From NCBI GenBank assembly GCA_964492185.1, contig CAZBJH010000063.1:1-19342 (forward strand): DNA of 19,342 nt. The letters run 5' to 3'. The notes under the pieces were generated by a model. The model saw only the letters and a list, made by a program, of their open reading frames with translations, had not been told where the DNA came from and ran no database searches. The DNA is from JAFGSZ01 sp964492185. Lineage in GTDB: Bacteria; Bacteroidota; Bacteroidia; Bacteroidales; UBA10428. A program made the translations under genes and the position numbers. Below, piece by piece: positions 6,789 to 16,000 of this stretch (within the stretch, counting starts at the first letter, position 1; every line of letters starts with the position of its first letter).

Positions 6789-6952
6789 TTAAAACCGGCT
6801 TTTTTAAGTTTATTAAGTACATTACCAGGAGTATAACCTTGTCCGACCGGGTTCGTGCTGGTTTTGTGTGGTATATGAAGGGAGTCGTGATAAAAGTCAG
6901 ATCCTGATCCGGAAAATTTACTATTTTTGATCCATACCTGAATATACTGCAT
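6782..6952 (-). CDS. Possible 56-residue protein or gene remnant
   Basis: From ATG at 6950-6952 on the minus strand, 56 codons run to TAG at 6782-6784. The product reads MQYIQVWIKNSKFSGSGSDF, then YHDSLHIPHKTSTNPVGQGY, then TPGNVLNKLKKAGFNS. The mix of Gly, Pro and charged residues with an amphipathic C-terminal helix looks coding rather than random. I recognise no family. The frame is closed by a TAA shortly upstream, so the visible frame cannot be extended far. It may be a small protein divergent from the peptidase gene, or the tail of a decayed gene. Confidence 0.3.
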   Translation of the reverse strand: MQYIQVWIKNSKFSGSGSDFYHDSLHIPHKTSTNPVGQGYTPGNVLNKLKKAGFNS

Positions 6953-6982
6953 GTCGTACACTGATTTTAAATTTTATTCATC

Positions 6983-8239
6983 ATGAAACATATGTTTATC
7001 ACAACAGTTGGTTTTTTTGTAAGCCTGGCAGTTTTTGCACAACCTAACACAGACAAGGGTGTAGTTGAAATACATGAGAGGGGGGAAGGTTATTTTAATG
7101 AGTTTATCATGAAAGATGTACGGGCGGTGAGAGATTCCCTGGCGAAGGAAGATGAACAGCCTTATAAACGGTTTACCATGGATCAGTCCGGCATGGATCT
7201 GCCGAATGATCCGTCACTTTACCAGAGAGTTTGGACCCACACACCTGAATCGCAAGGTAATACGGGTACCTGCTGGTGCTTTTCTACAACGGCTTTTTAT
7301 GAGTCGGAGGTTTTTCGGCTGAGCGGAAGGAAAGTCGAAATTTCGGAGATATTTACAGTGTATTGGGAATATGTTGAAAAAGCCCGCCGGTTTATTGAAA
7401 AGCGTGGCGATTCTTATTTCTCACAGGGTTCTGAGAGCAATGCCGTAGCACGAATGATGAAAAAATTCGGTGCCGTGCCCCTGGAAGCCTATGCCGGAAA
7501 GTTAAATAACCGGGAATTCCATACCCATGCAAAAATGTTTGAGGAGATGGAAGTTTTTTTGAAGTCGTTAAAGAAAGATAATGCCTGGAATATGGATTAT
7601 GGACTGGAAATCATCCGGTCTATCATGGACCACTATATCGGAAAACCACCGGCGGAATTTACAGTGGAGGGTAAAACATACACCCCCCATACTTACCTTC
7701 ATGATTACCTGCAGATCAATCCGGATAATTATGTGGAAATTCTCTCCTACAAACAGGAACCCTACTGGGGAAAGGTGGAGTATAAAGTACCTGATAACTG
7801 GTGGCACAGCAGTGAATATTATAATGTCCCGCTCGATGTTTTCATGGAGGCCGTGAAACATTCTATAAAAGAAGGTTATAGTATAAGCATAGGAGGCGAT
7901 GTTTCGGAATCAGGATTTAGCCGAAAAACCAACTGTGCACTGATACCGGATTATGATATACCTTCTGCATACATTAATGAAGATGCCCGGCAGTTTCGTT
8001 TCACGAATAAGACCACCACGGATGATCACGGTATGCAACTGATAGGCATATGCGAGAATTATAATAATAGCGGAAAAGACTGGTATCTGATCAAGGATTC
8101 CAGTTCCGGTTCACGCGATGTTGGCAAAAACAATCCTAAATTTGGTTTTTACTTTTTTCACGAAGATTATATTAAACTGAAGATGATGGATTTTACCGTA
8201 CATAAAGATGCAGTAAAGGATATCCTGGAGAAGTTCTAG
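6983..8239 (+). CDS. Exported C1 family cysteine peptidase (bleomycin hydrolase/PepC-like)
   Basis: A 418-residue protein with a signal peptide (about residues 1-19, SLAVFAQ), so periplasmic or extracellular. The papain-type active site is visible: Q91 (oxyanion hole), then the nucleophile C97 in QGNTGTCWCF with the normal six-residue spacing. His349 is in DDHGMQL. The third position lies in YLIKDSSSGS, where Asp372 occupies the place of the usual Asn of KNSWG. The C-terminal FTVHKDAV resembles the end of the C1B domain. C1B enzymes are aminopeptidases with a self-compartmentalised hexamer. The cytosolic forms are about 450 residues; this version is somewhat shorter and secreted. It is likely a stand-alone gene, followed by a REP-like hairpin. 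Confidence 0.85.
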   Translation: MKHMFITTVGFFVSLAVFAQPNTDKGVVEIHERGEGYFNEFIMKDVRAVRDSLAKEDEQPYKRFTMDQSGMDLPNDPSLYQRVWTHTPESQGNTGTCWCFSTTAFYESEVFRLSGRKVEISEIFTVYWEYVEKARRFIEKRGDSYFSQGSESNAVARMMKKFGAVPLEAYAGKLNNREFHTHAKMFEEMEVFLKSLKKDNAWNMDYGLEIIRSIMDHYIGKPPAEFTVEGKTYTPHTYLHDYLQINPDNYVEILSYKQEPYWGKVEYKVPDNWWHSSEYYNVPLDVFMEAVKHSIKEGYSISIGGDVSESGFSRKTNCALIPDYDIPSAYINEDARQFRFTNKTTTDDHGMQLIGICENYNNSGKDWYLIKDSSSGSRDVGKNNPKFGFYFFHEDYIKLKMMDFTVHKDAVKDILEKF

Positions 8240-8254
8240 TGCTATCCACCCAGG

Positions 8255-8300
8255 CCGCGAATACCTGCGAATGACTAATGTTTGCGAATGCCCGCGAATG
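8255..8300 (+). repeat. Clustered GCGAAT repeats
   Basis: GCGAAT occurs four times in 46 bases (in CCGCGAAT, CCTGCGAATG, TTTGCGAATG and CCCGCGAATG), directly before a REP-like hairpin in the gap between two convergent genes. It looks like part of a repetitive intergenic element. Confidence 0.5.
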
Positions 8301-8325
8301 CTCATCCGGACTTGCAATCCGGATG
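8300..8325 (+). repeat. REP-like hairpin copy 1
   Basis: CATCCGGA (8303-8310) and TCCGGATG (8318-8325) pair around the loop CTTGCAA and are followed by TTTTC. The 26-base unit including the preceding GCT matches, on the opposite strand, the hairpin at 10949-10974 with two differences. The trailing T-run means it may also serve as terminator for the peptidase gene. Confidence 0.65.
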
Positions 8326-8380
8326 TTTTCGCTCCCACTATTTTGACGCGAGGTTCCTGCCTTGTGCCGGGGGAGCGCTG

Positions 8381-9718
8381 TTATTTAAGGGAAAAGCGTT
8401 CTTCAAGGATATTTTTAAGGTTGGGACTTGAAATTTCCTGCAATTCGTATTTCACGCGCACCGTTGGTTTGTTAATTTTAATTATCCGGTTCAAATTGAT
8501 GGGAGTACCTATAATCACTGTGTCGCAAGGTGTTTTATCAATGGTTTGTTCCAGGTCTTTTACCTGCTGAGCTCCATATCCCATAGCAGGAAGAAGCGTT
8601 CCGATACCGGGATATTTTTTGAAAGTTTCCGTGATGGATCCTACAGTCCAGGGGCGGGGATCAATGATCTCCTTTGCATCGAAACGTTGCGCGGCTACAA
8701 CCCCTGCCCCGTATTTCATTTCACCATGCGTAAGTGTTGGGCCGTCTTCCACTACCAGGACAGATTTGTCTTTGATTAATCCGGGGTTGTCCAGCTCGAG
8801 CTGTGAATTAGCCTTGACCACAATGGCCTTTGGATTATATTGTCTGATGTTGTCTTCCAGTTTGATCACATCTTCCGGATCCGCGCTATCGACTTTATTG
8901 ATCACTATCACATCTGCCCTGAGGAAATTTATCTGACCGGGATAATAGGATAATTCATGGCCTGCCCGGTGGGGATCAGTAACAACAATCTCAATATCCG
9001 GCTTATAGAAAGGCGTGTCATTGTTTCCCCCGTCCCAGAGTATGATATCGGCTTCCTGCTCGGCCTGCCGGATTATAGCTTCATAATCGACACCGGCATA
9101 AATGATCCGCCCTCTTTCGAGATAGGGTTCATACTCCTCCATTTCTTCAATTGTACATTGATGTTTTTTCAGATCTTCCAGTGATGCAAACCGCTGCACC
9201 TTTTGTGAAGCAAGGTTGCCATAGGGCATCGGATGGCGGATGGCTACCACTTTCAGTCCCATACCTGTCAGTATCCTGCTCACGGCCCTTGAGGTCTGTG
9301 ATTTACCGCAACCGGTACGCACGGCACAAACCGATACTACAGGTTTCGTGGACCGGATCATGGTTTTTACCGGTGAAACAAAAGAATACGCAGCTCCTGC
9401 AGCCATCACTTTTGAGCCGATGTTCATGACATGCTTATATGGTACATCGGAATAAGAAAAAACCACTTCATCAATGTCGTGTTTAGTTATCAGCTCTACA
9501 ATGTCCTTTTCATCCAGTATGGCAATACCCTGGGGATAATCGGGCCCTGACAGTTCTTTCGGATAAACCCGCCCGTCGATATCCGGGATTTGTGTTGCTG
9601 TGAAAGCAACTACCTCCGTCTGCCGGTCGTCCCGGTACAAAACATTAAAATTATGAAAGTCCCTGCCTGCAGCACCACAGATGATAATTCTCTTTTTTTT
9701 CATTGTTGAATAACTCAT
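8381..9718 (-). CDS. Cyclic 2,3-diphosphoglycerate synthetase-like GTP/ATP-binding protein
   Basis: A 445-residue cytoplasmic protein with an N-terminal nucleotide-binding-like strand-loop (KKRIIICGAAGRDFHNFN). A P-loop lies near residues 132-141 (AVRTGCGKSQ), a Walker-B-like strand at IILWDGGNNDTPFY, and an NKVD motif resembling the G4 box of GTPases. This layout is that of the cyclic 2,3-diphosphoglycerate synthetase family. Its founding members in methanogens close 2,3-diphosphoglycerate into a cyclic compatible solute using ATP. Bacterial homologues are also annotated simply as GTPases, and whether they make the same product is unknown. The first ATG is used; Met6 is an equally plausible start. 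The ferredoxin gene lies upstream on the same strand, 181 bp away, so co-transcription is uncertain. Confidence 0.8.
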   Translation of the reverse strand: MSYSTMKKKRIIICGAAGRDFHNFNVLYRDDRQTEVVAFTATQIPDIDGRVYPKELSGPDYPQGIAILDEKDIVELITKHDIDEVVFSYSDVPYKHVMNIGSKVMAAGAAYSFVSPVKTMIRSTKPVVSVCAVRTGCGKSQTSRAVSRILTGMGLKVVAIRHPMPYGNLASQKVQRFASLEDLKKHQCTIEEMEEYEPYLERGRIIYAGVDYEAIIRQAEQEADIILWDGGNNDTPFYKPDIEIVVTDPHRAGHELSYYPGQINFLRADVIVINKVDSADPEDVIKLEDNIRQYNPKAIVVKANSQLELDNPGLIKDKSVLVVEDGPTLTHGEMKYGAGVVAAQRFDAKEIIDPRPWTVGSITETFKKYPGIGTLLPAMGYGAQQVKDLEQTIDKTPCDTVIIGTPINLNRIIKINKPTVRVKYELQEISSPNLKNILEERFSLK

Positions 9719-9899
9719 TGGTAAAACTTACCGAAGATAATTCATTACCTGTAAAATCAAAATGACATTTGGCAGGTTAGTGTGTGGCAGCAATGAAGGC
9801 CGGGAAGCTTGGCCTGAGTCCTTCGGAATCATTACTTAGTACAGGGCAGGATAGAATAATTGCCCTCACTCATCCGTGAATTCCGGATACTGTTTACAA

Positions 9900-10100
9900 C
9901 TATTCTTCCTCGTATTTGATTACCTCTGCAGGGCACTCATCTGCTGCTTCCTTAATACATTCCTCATTAGCATTCAGGTCAGCACCTTCTATTACATATG
10001 CCTCGCCATCATCATCTGTTGCAAATACCTTCGGGCAAATATCTTCGCATATACCATCTGCTATACATCCTTCTTCAATCCAAACTTTTTTAATAGCCAT
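9900..10100 (-). CDS. Single-cluster ferredoxin with Asp in the ligand motif
   Basis: A 66-residue acidic protein. The cluster motif is C12-x-x-D15-x-x-C18-x3-C22-P, with remote cysteines C48 and C56 (C56 in ECPAEVI). The Asp in place of the second Cys, and the two extra cysteines, match Pyrococcus furiosus ferredoxin. There C11, D14, C17 and C56 bind the cluster while C21 and C48 form a disulfide. The predicted cluster is [4Fe-4S] with one Asp ligand, able to convert to [3Fe-4S]. It is a soluble low-potential electron carrier. A strong Shine-Dalgarno sequence precedes the ATG. No redox enzyme gene is adjacent in the window to name a partner. Confidence 0.9.
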   Translation of the reverse strand: MAIKKVWIEEGCIADGICEDICPKVFATDDDGEAYVIEGADLNANEECIKEAADECPAEVIKYEEE

Positions 10101-10105
10101 AATAA

Positions 10106-10112
10106 CCTCCTT
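10106..10112 (-). promoter_or_regulatory. Strong Shine-Dalgarno of the ferredoxin gene
   Basis: On the minus strand AAGGAGG lies 5 bases before the ATG. Such a full match is uncommon in Bacteroidota, where start sites rarely show it. It fixes the start codon and suggests high expression. Confidence 0.7.
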
Positions 10113-10358
10113 TTTTTTGTTGATTAAAAAATAAATTTATAAAAAAATAACTTCTAAAACACGAGTATGTAAAAAATTAATCCGGTTAACGAAACAGGGT
10201 TTGTCAATTATTAACCTATATTCCTGTATTACTTTTATACAAAAGAACCGGTAAAAGGCAGATTGTTTTCCTTTAATATGGCAATTAACACAAGAAGTTT
10301 ATTGGAATACCGTTATTGAAAATGTTATATTGTTCATTCAACCAAACACTATAAAACA

Positions 10359-10928
10359 ATGAAGATAGGTAATATTTCAATTTTCCTGTTTATTGTAATG
10401 TTCTTTATTCATTCCAATAGTTATTCACAGTACAACAGGCATTTGCCAAAGAAAAAAATTGGCGGATCAGTCTTGTATAATATGCATACCGCGAGCCTGG
10501 GATTTGGGCTTCGTTATGAAGTGCCGCTTAACCAGATTGATTTTCTGGAAGGAATACGTTTAGTGCCACAGGCAAGCTATTTTCCGGGATTTAATAACAT
10601 TTCCGAATTTTATATCGGGTCCGGCGTTCATGTTCATGCATATAAGTATAATACCTGGTCATTTTATGGCTTGTTGAATCTCTCCTACAATGGTTGGATT
10701 AACCATGAGGATATTTTATACCGTGAAGCAGGCTTCTCTAACCTGGGCATAGAGCCTGGTGCCGGTGCCTCTTGTAAAGTATTGAAATGCTTACATCCAT
10801 TTGTTGAACTCCGTTTAAATTTGCGGTGGTTTGAACCGCATATGCAATTTGGTATTATGTACGATATCAAATGTGACCGCAGGGGGGCTGTTCCATGCTC
10901 AAATATCCCGCCGCAGCCTGTTTTTTAA
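10359..10928 (+). CDS. Small outer-membrane beta-barrel-like protein of unknown function
   Basis: A 189-residue protein with a clear signal peptide (hydrophobic residues 7-19, cleavage after SYSQ near residue 24). It then shows alternating strands typical of small outer-membrane barrels: GGSVLYNMHTASLGFGLRYEV, EFYIGSGVHVHAYKY, WSFYGLLNLSYNG, FVELRLNLRWFEPHMQFGIMYDI. After the last strand comes a short Cys-containing tail (CDRRGAVPCSNIPPQ), a kind of ending seen in other Bacteroidota envelope proteins. It resembles the PorT/OmpW-like size class, but I cannot name a family. It stands alone between the divergent ferredoxin gene and a convergent lipoprotein gene. Confidence 0.65.
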   Translation: MKIGNISIFLFIVMFFIHSNSYSQYNRHLPKKKIGGSVLYNMHTASLGFGLRYEVPLNQIDFLEGIRLVPQASYFPGFNNISEFYIGSGVHVHAYKYNTWSFYGLLNLSYNGWINHEDILYREAGFSNLGIEPGAGASCKVLKCLHPFVELRLNLRWFEPHMQFGIMYDIKCDRRGAVPCSNIPPQPVF

Positions 10929-10948
10929 CATGGCAGCAGGAGGAAATG

Positions 10949-10974
10949 CATCCGGATTACAAATCCGGATGAGC
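10949..10974 (-). repeat. REP-like hairpin copy 2
   Basis: CATCCGGAT (10949-10957) and ATCCGGATG (10963-10971) pair around TACAA. On the minus strand the unit matches the copy at 8300-8325 except for two bases. It lies 21 bases after the barrel gene stop, between convergent genes, a usual place for REP elements and bidirectional terminators. Confidence 0.65.
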
Positions 10975-11001
10975 TGTGAATACAAATCCGGATGAGCTGT
11001 G
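10958..11001 (+). repeat. Tandem duplication of half of the REP-like hairpin
   Basis: The 21-base segment starting TACAAATCCGGATG (10958-10978) is repeated exactly at 10981-11001 (period 23 bp). This left a second right arm without its left partner and suggests local slippage after the element was acquired. Confidence 0.65.
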
Positions 11002-11026
11002 GTTTTAGTTTATTTGAAACAATATA

Positions 11027-13000
11027 CTATCCACCCCCGTTTATATCCTCCAGGTATTCTGATGCATTATAGACTGTACCGTCTATGGTTATTGTTCCGG
11101 AATAACTTACAGTCCATGATCCGTCACCATGTATGGTCATTGTATCAACAAGATCAAATACTGCTGTGGAAACCTCGCTGTCACCGGTAAAATTCAATGT
11201 GCCGGTAGAGGTTGTTATATAGTAACCTGTACTTTGAACATCCTGGGCGGCTGGTATGGTTCCTGTTGCCACGGCGCCGCAGGTATCGGCAAAACTCATA
11301 AAATAAGTAGTATCTGTAAGGATATATGGCATTTCAGGTGATGCAGAGGGTTTATAATCCATATCGATCTCCCTTATTGTTCCCTCCGGGTTCTCGTATA
11401 CATATTGCCACAGCGGGTCATACAATTCAGTTTCTGTTCTGATATATTCAGTTGCAGATGCTCTTCCCCTGAGGTAAATACCATAAACGTATGAAACCGG
11501 GTCTGAACTACCGCCGCCACCGCCTGTTATGGCATAACCACTGGTATAATCACTTAAATTGCTTGTGCCGTTATTATTTCTTGCTTTCACCGTGTAGTAA
11601 TAAGTACTGGCATCGGGAATACTGCTGTCCTCAAACACGGTATCTGATATCCATGACGATACTTCTTCATAATTACCATAAGCATCATGTGCCCTGTAAA
11701 CCTTATACTCATCGGCATTGATCACCGGTTCCCAGGTAATACGGATATAACTGTCATATTCACCATCGGTAGCGTTCACTTTCTCAGGGAAGACAGGCTT
11801 TGCTGACAGGTCAATCCCGGTAAAATCCATGCCGGTTATGGGTTCATCAACATCAAGGATAATCTCGTCTTCAGTGAATGAATAGCCTGTTTTTTGGATT
11901 CTGATCGTATACATGCCCGCGGGAATGCCGGTAAAATTATATGATCCGTTGTTCTTAGTAAGCATACTGCCAACAACAGTATTTTCATCATTATATAAGG
12001 TTACTTTTACTTCACTGATTCCTCTGCCGTTTTGATCCAATGCAAGTCCTGAAATGTCAATAGATCGTGTTAAATGAAAATCTACCTGGTATGATTGTGA
12101 TCCCTCTGTTTCAACCTTCTCATGTGCCGTTACATATCCTGGCACGGAGGCTTCTATTGTTAAATTTCCTGCCGGAACCTGTAATGAATAATTCCCTTCA
12201 AAATCAGTTGATGTATATTCGTCCCAGGAATCACCATAACCAACGTTTACACCAGACAGGGCCTGGCCGGTTTGTTCATCATAAACACATCCTCCAATTG
12301 TTGCACTGGACAATGAGCTGCTTCCCTGTTCAAGTACAATATTGTTTGTAATACTCAATATCCAGTCGTGTGCCATTGCCCGGCCCGAATAATCCTGATA
12401 CCCGAGTTTTTTAACTGTTAGTGGTTTGTCTTCTGTGGTATTTAGGTTTGAAAACCAGAACAGTCCACATGACAGGGTTGTATCTGTCAATACCTGGTTA
12501 TCTGAGATCTCCAGAAAAGCAATGGCATTTTCAACCGGTTGGTTGTTTGATTGGACGAAGCCGTATATTGTAAAGGTCCTGTCCTTTACAAAGATCCATT
12601 TTTTTTGTTCACCTCCCCATTCAAGGGTACCGAAAAAATAATTGTCTTCCAGGGTACTTATATTAATCTGATATTGCCTGTAATCATCAACATAAAGCTC
12701 CAGGCAACGGCCATCCCCGTTTTCTATCCAGTTCACTTCGCCGTCAGCCTCTCTTTGCCAGTTATTCTCTGAAACCTGGTGATCTTCAGCAAAATATTTT
12801 CCGTCATTTTCGGATATATGGAACTTAACATACTGGTATTGTTCGTATGTTCCTGAAGCCATATCCTGACTTGCTATTGTATACCAGTCGCCCTGTATTT
12901 CCGGGGGAGCAGGATTACGGTCTCCATGCTCATCTTCGCATGCAAAGAAAAATACACTGATAAAAGATGTTATTATAAGAAGGCTGCTAAACCGTTTCAT
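11027..13000 (-). CDS. Multidomain surface lipoprotein (carboxypeptidase-regulatory-like and FnIII domains)
   Basis: A 657-residue protein with a lipoprotein signal: a hydrophobic stretch then FFFAC, lipidated at C21. The acidic EDEHGDRN that follows resembles the surface-export signal of Bacteroidota lipoproteins. Residues about 30-140 form a strand-rich domain (GDWYTIASQ...). Three carboxypeptidase-regulatory-like repeats follow at about 144-225, 233-312 and 313-398. Each begins I/F-x-G-x-V/L and has a GTY/GNYSL-like core. An FnIII-like domain lies at about 400-490 (ITWEPVINADEYKVYRA...YYYTVKARNNNG), then a GGGGGSS linker and a C-terminal strand-rich domain. No catalytic motif is seen; it looks like an adhesive or structural protein. 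It starts 11 bp after the stop of the giant T9SS protein gene, so it is co-transcribed with it. Confidence 0.8.
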   Translation of the reverse strand: MKRFSSLLIITSFISVFFFACEDEHGDRNPAPPEIQGDWYTIASQDMASGTYEQYQYVKFHISENDGKYFAEDHQVSENNWQREADGEVNWIENGDGRCLELYVDDYRQYQINISTLEDNYFFGTLEWGGEQKKWIFVKDRTFTIYGFVQSNNQPVENAIAFLEISDNQVLTDTTLSCGLFWFSNLNTTEDKPLTVKKLGYQDYSGRAMAHDWILSITNNIVLEQGSSSLSSATIGGCVYDEQTGQALSGVNVGYGDSWDEYTSTDFEGNYSLQVPAGNLTIEASVPGYVTAHEKVETEGSQSYQVDFHLTRSIDISGLALDQNGRGISEVKVTLYNDENTVVGSMLTKNNGSYNFTGIPAGMYTIRIQKTGYSFTEDEIILDVDEPITGMDFTGIDLSAKPVFPEKVNATDGEYDSYIRITWEPVINADEYKVYRAHDAYGNYEEVSSWISDTVFEDSSIPDASTYYYTVKARNNNGTSNLSDYTSGYAITGGGGGSSDPVSYVYGIYLRGRASATEYIRTETELYDPLWQYVYENPEGTIREIDMDYKPSASPEMPYILTDTTYFMSFADTCGAVATGTIPAAQDVQSTGYYITTSTGTLNFTGDSEVSTAVFDLVDTMTIHGDGSWTVSYSGTITIDGTVYNASEYLEDINGGG

Positions 13001-13011
13001 ATTTTTGGCTT

Positions 13012-16000
13012 TTAATAGATTACTAAGATTTTTTCAATTGATTCACCTTTTGTGTCTGTCACCCTGAGAATGTATTCACCGGGAGTATACCCCGAAACAT
13101 CGATCCGGACAGGGGCAGAGTTCTCGATATTTTTTGAAGTGATCATCATACCATTACTGCTGAAAATCTGCACTTTCTCCAAGCCCGTGTTATTTCCGGG
13201 ATCGATATATACATGATCCATTGCAGGATTCGGGTATATGATAATATCTTCATCTATTTCATTGATATCAAGGATACTGACATAAGAAACATATACAGAT
13301 CCGGAAATAGGAGAGGGACAGGTATGATTATAAGCCTTGGCCTGGTAAAATCCTGTTGTTTGCGGCGTAATTATACTTGCCGTATCAGACAGGACTTCTG
13401 TATTGCAATACCATTGATACCATGTAACCTGGTCAGAATTATTATCAATACTCAGCCGGTTATTATTGGTCAGTTGAATAGTGGGAGCATTTGGAATGTC
13501 ATAACCGGTCACAAGAATTGAATCGGTAGTTGAACATCCGAGGGAATCAAATACTTTTACAGTAAAAAATGTCTCATCCTCATTTGTATATGCACTGAAA
13601 GCAGATGAATCATAATAAGCCGCCCCTTCCCATTCATACCTGACAGCATCAGGTGATGCAGCATGTAAAGTTACGGAGGAGTATTTACATATACCTGTAT
13701 CTTCCATAACTGATAACCGGGGCCTGACATAATTGACAGTAATCTCATCCGAATAATCCGTTCCACCGGAGGAAACCGTTACACTGTATGTTGCCGAACC
13801 CATACCCACATCATCGTAATAAACAATTATACTGTCGGTACTTGCCTGGTCAGACCACTGATAGCTGTCATAGCTATCCCCGGCGTAAAGTATGATGGTG
13901 TCACCCGGGCATCTGTATTTATCAATTCCCAGGGTGAATCCATATTCATCTGCCCCGATATCCGGTGTGGCCGGGTCACGGCTTTCACCGTCAATATCGT
14001 AATGTATACCTGCAAAAGATGCCCCTTTATTGTTTAATTGCGGGCTTGCCGTATGTAAAGGGCTGCCAGACAATTCGGGATCATAACTTATTGAATGAGC
14101 ATCCAGTCCTGACGAATCCTGCCATGCCGCGAACGGCACAGTACCATATTTGCCCGTGAAAATGATCGCGTTATCCTCACCTGGCACATAATAATTATTA
14201 TAGTCAATGTACATATTTTCCCCTTCATAATTCATAACATATTCATTATATTCCAGATCAGCACATTTGAATATATTATTCATAAGGGTATCGTTTGTAC
14301 CGGATAAATTGATCCCATGGTCAGCATCTATGGTATTGTAACACACATTAATATTTTCCGCATCCTTAATATTAATACCAAGTTCGACTCCCTTAACTGA
14401 ATTATTAATTATTGCTGATGAGTTTATTTGGTCCCAGGTATATGAATAGAATTGAATACCTGTTGTACGGTAACTGTCATTTCCTTTAAAAATAATATTA
14501 TTCCGTTCAACCGTGTTATTACTGCTATTACTATATAAATACAGGCCGGCCAGCCTGTCATTCATAATTTCTATCCTGTTCATACCGGCATACATCGAGT
14601 TTATATATGCTACATGAATAACGTTGGCGTTTTGATTTGTAAAGGAATTTGAAACAATATCAATGTTTTCCAGTTTCTGAGAACTGCTGCCGTATAAAAA
14701 AATACCATAGCTGCCATTTATAAGCAGGTTGTTTTCAAACCGGACATAAGAAATGTTTTCCGAATTCGAATAGTCATCATACCCGTATATCACGGCTTTA
14801 TTCTCTTTGTCATTATCATTTGTGATTGCAGGGCCTTCCAGCCTGTTATTTAAGAAATTAATATCATAATTCCTTTCTTTAATTTCCACTACCCGGCAAT
14901 AATCTTCATTCATGGCCATCAGGGTAAGACCGCGAAAAGTGATATGCGAAGCATTGATAAGCAGGGTGTAATTTTTCTCTTCATTGCCTATATTGGTTAT
15001 TATTACATCTGTCGAATCCCCTGACTCGGATTTGAAGGTCACGTTGTTTTCTTCTGAACTGAATGGTACATGACCGATCTCTATTTGTTCCATATAATTG
15101 CCTGACTGAATATTAAATGTTACCGGGCCGGAAACACCGCATGAAACAAGCCGGTCAACTGCTTCATTTATTGTATTGAAGTCTGCACCGGAAGCACCTA
15201 CTGTATATTCCCCGGAAAGGGGTGTACAGGGAGTAAATTCGTCCGCACCAATATCGGGTGTATTATGATCACGTATTTCACCGTCAATATCATAGTCTAC
15301 CCCGGCAATATATACTCCCTTGTCATTGATCATCGGGTTGGTCGTATGCAGGTTCGAATTAGACAGAAACCTGGGATATACAGATATACAGTTCTCACAT
15401 TGACCATAATTGTTGATCAGGTCATCCAGTGAAAAACTGCCGTTCTCAACAAACAGGTTATTATAGTCAAAAACATTTGAGGCATTGTAACCGGAAACCG
15501 GATTTCCCTGTTTAAATAAACCAATATTGTTGTTCAGAATACGGTTATAATTACCTGATAAACTGATGCCGGTATTTTTGTGGTTATCTCCTGTCATATT
15601 GATACTGTTATGAACAATATCCAGGTATTCGCATACCGATAATCGTATCCCGAAGCAAGAATTATAAGGTGCACCCAAAGCAATAAAATTATTACTCACA
15701 TTGGCCCGTTTGTTATAATCCCCCTGGTAATAATGAATATAAATCCCGGTGGCATAGTTGGTAAGCCATATTTTGTTATTGGTTATCGTTAATGTTTCTG
15801 TTATGTAATTATTTAATGCTATTGCTGAAACATTAAAGGAATCGGAAACGATGATGTTATCTGTTATAACAGCATCTTTCTGATATCCTATACTTACGGC
15901 ATGACGGGCCTGCTGATAAAATGAATTGCCGGATATGATGTTACCTTTTCCACGATGAGAATAATTACCGTTTATTTCAATGGCATCCAAACCATATTCA

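Larger units (their letters stand above)
6644..6982. other. 339-bp spacer between barrel and peptidase genes
   Basis: No established gene. It contains a 56-codon minus-strand frame (6782-6952) and a 10-base inverted repeat whose arm overlaps the stop of that frame; both are listed separately. A TATTTTTG box at 6922-6929 could serve the peptidase gene but lacks a -33 partner. Confidence 0.5.

Noticed and set aside
6922..6929. TATTTTTG as -7 box of the peptidase gene
   Set aside because: It fits TAnnTTTG, but no TTG lies at the -33 position and it falls inside the opposite-strand 56-codon frame; such boxes are common in AT-rich DNA.
8330..8377. Inverted repeat CGCTCCC / GGGAGCG just after the stop of the cDPGS-like gene
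   Set aside because: A 7-base stem with a 34-base loop and no T-tract on the gene's strand; too weak to call a terminator.
9790..9895. Several short inverted repeats (GGCC...GGCC, AGGGCA...TGCCCT, ATCCG...CGGAT) downstream of the ferredoxin gene
   Set aside because: Stems of 4 to 6 bases without T-runs; expected by chance in a spacer of this length.
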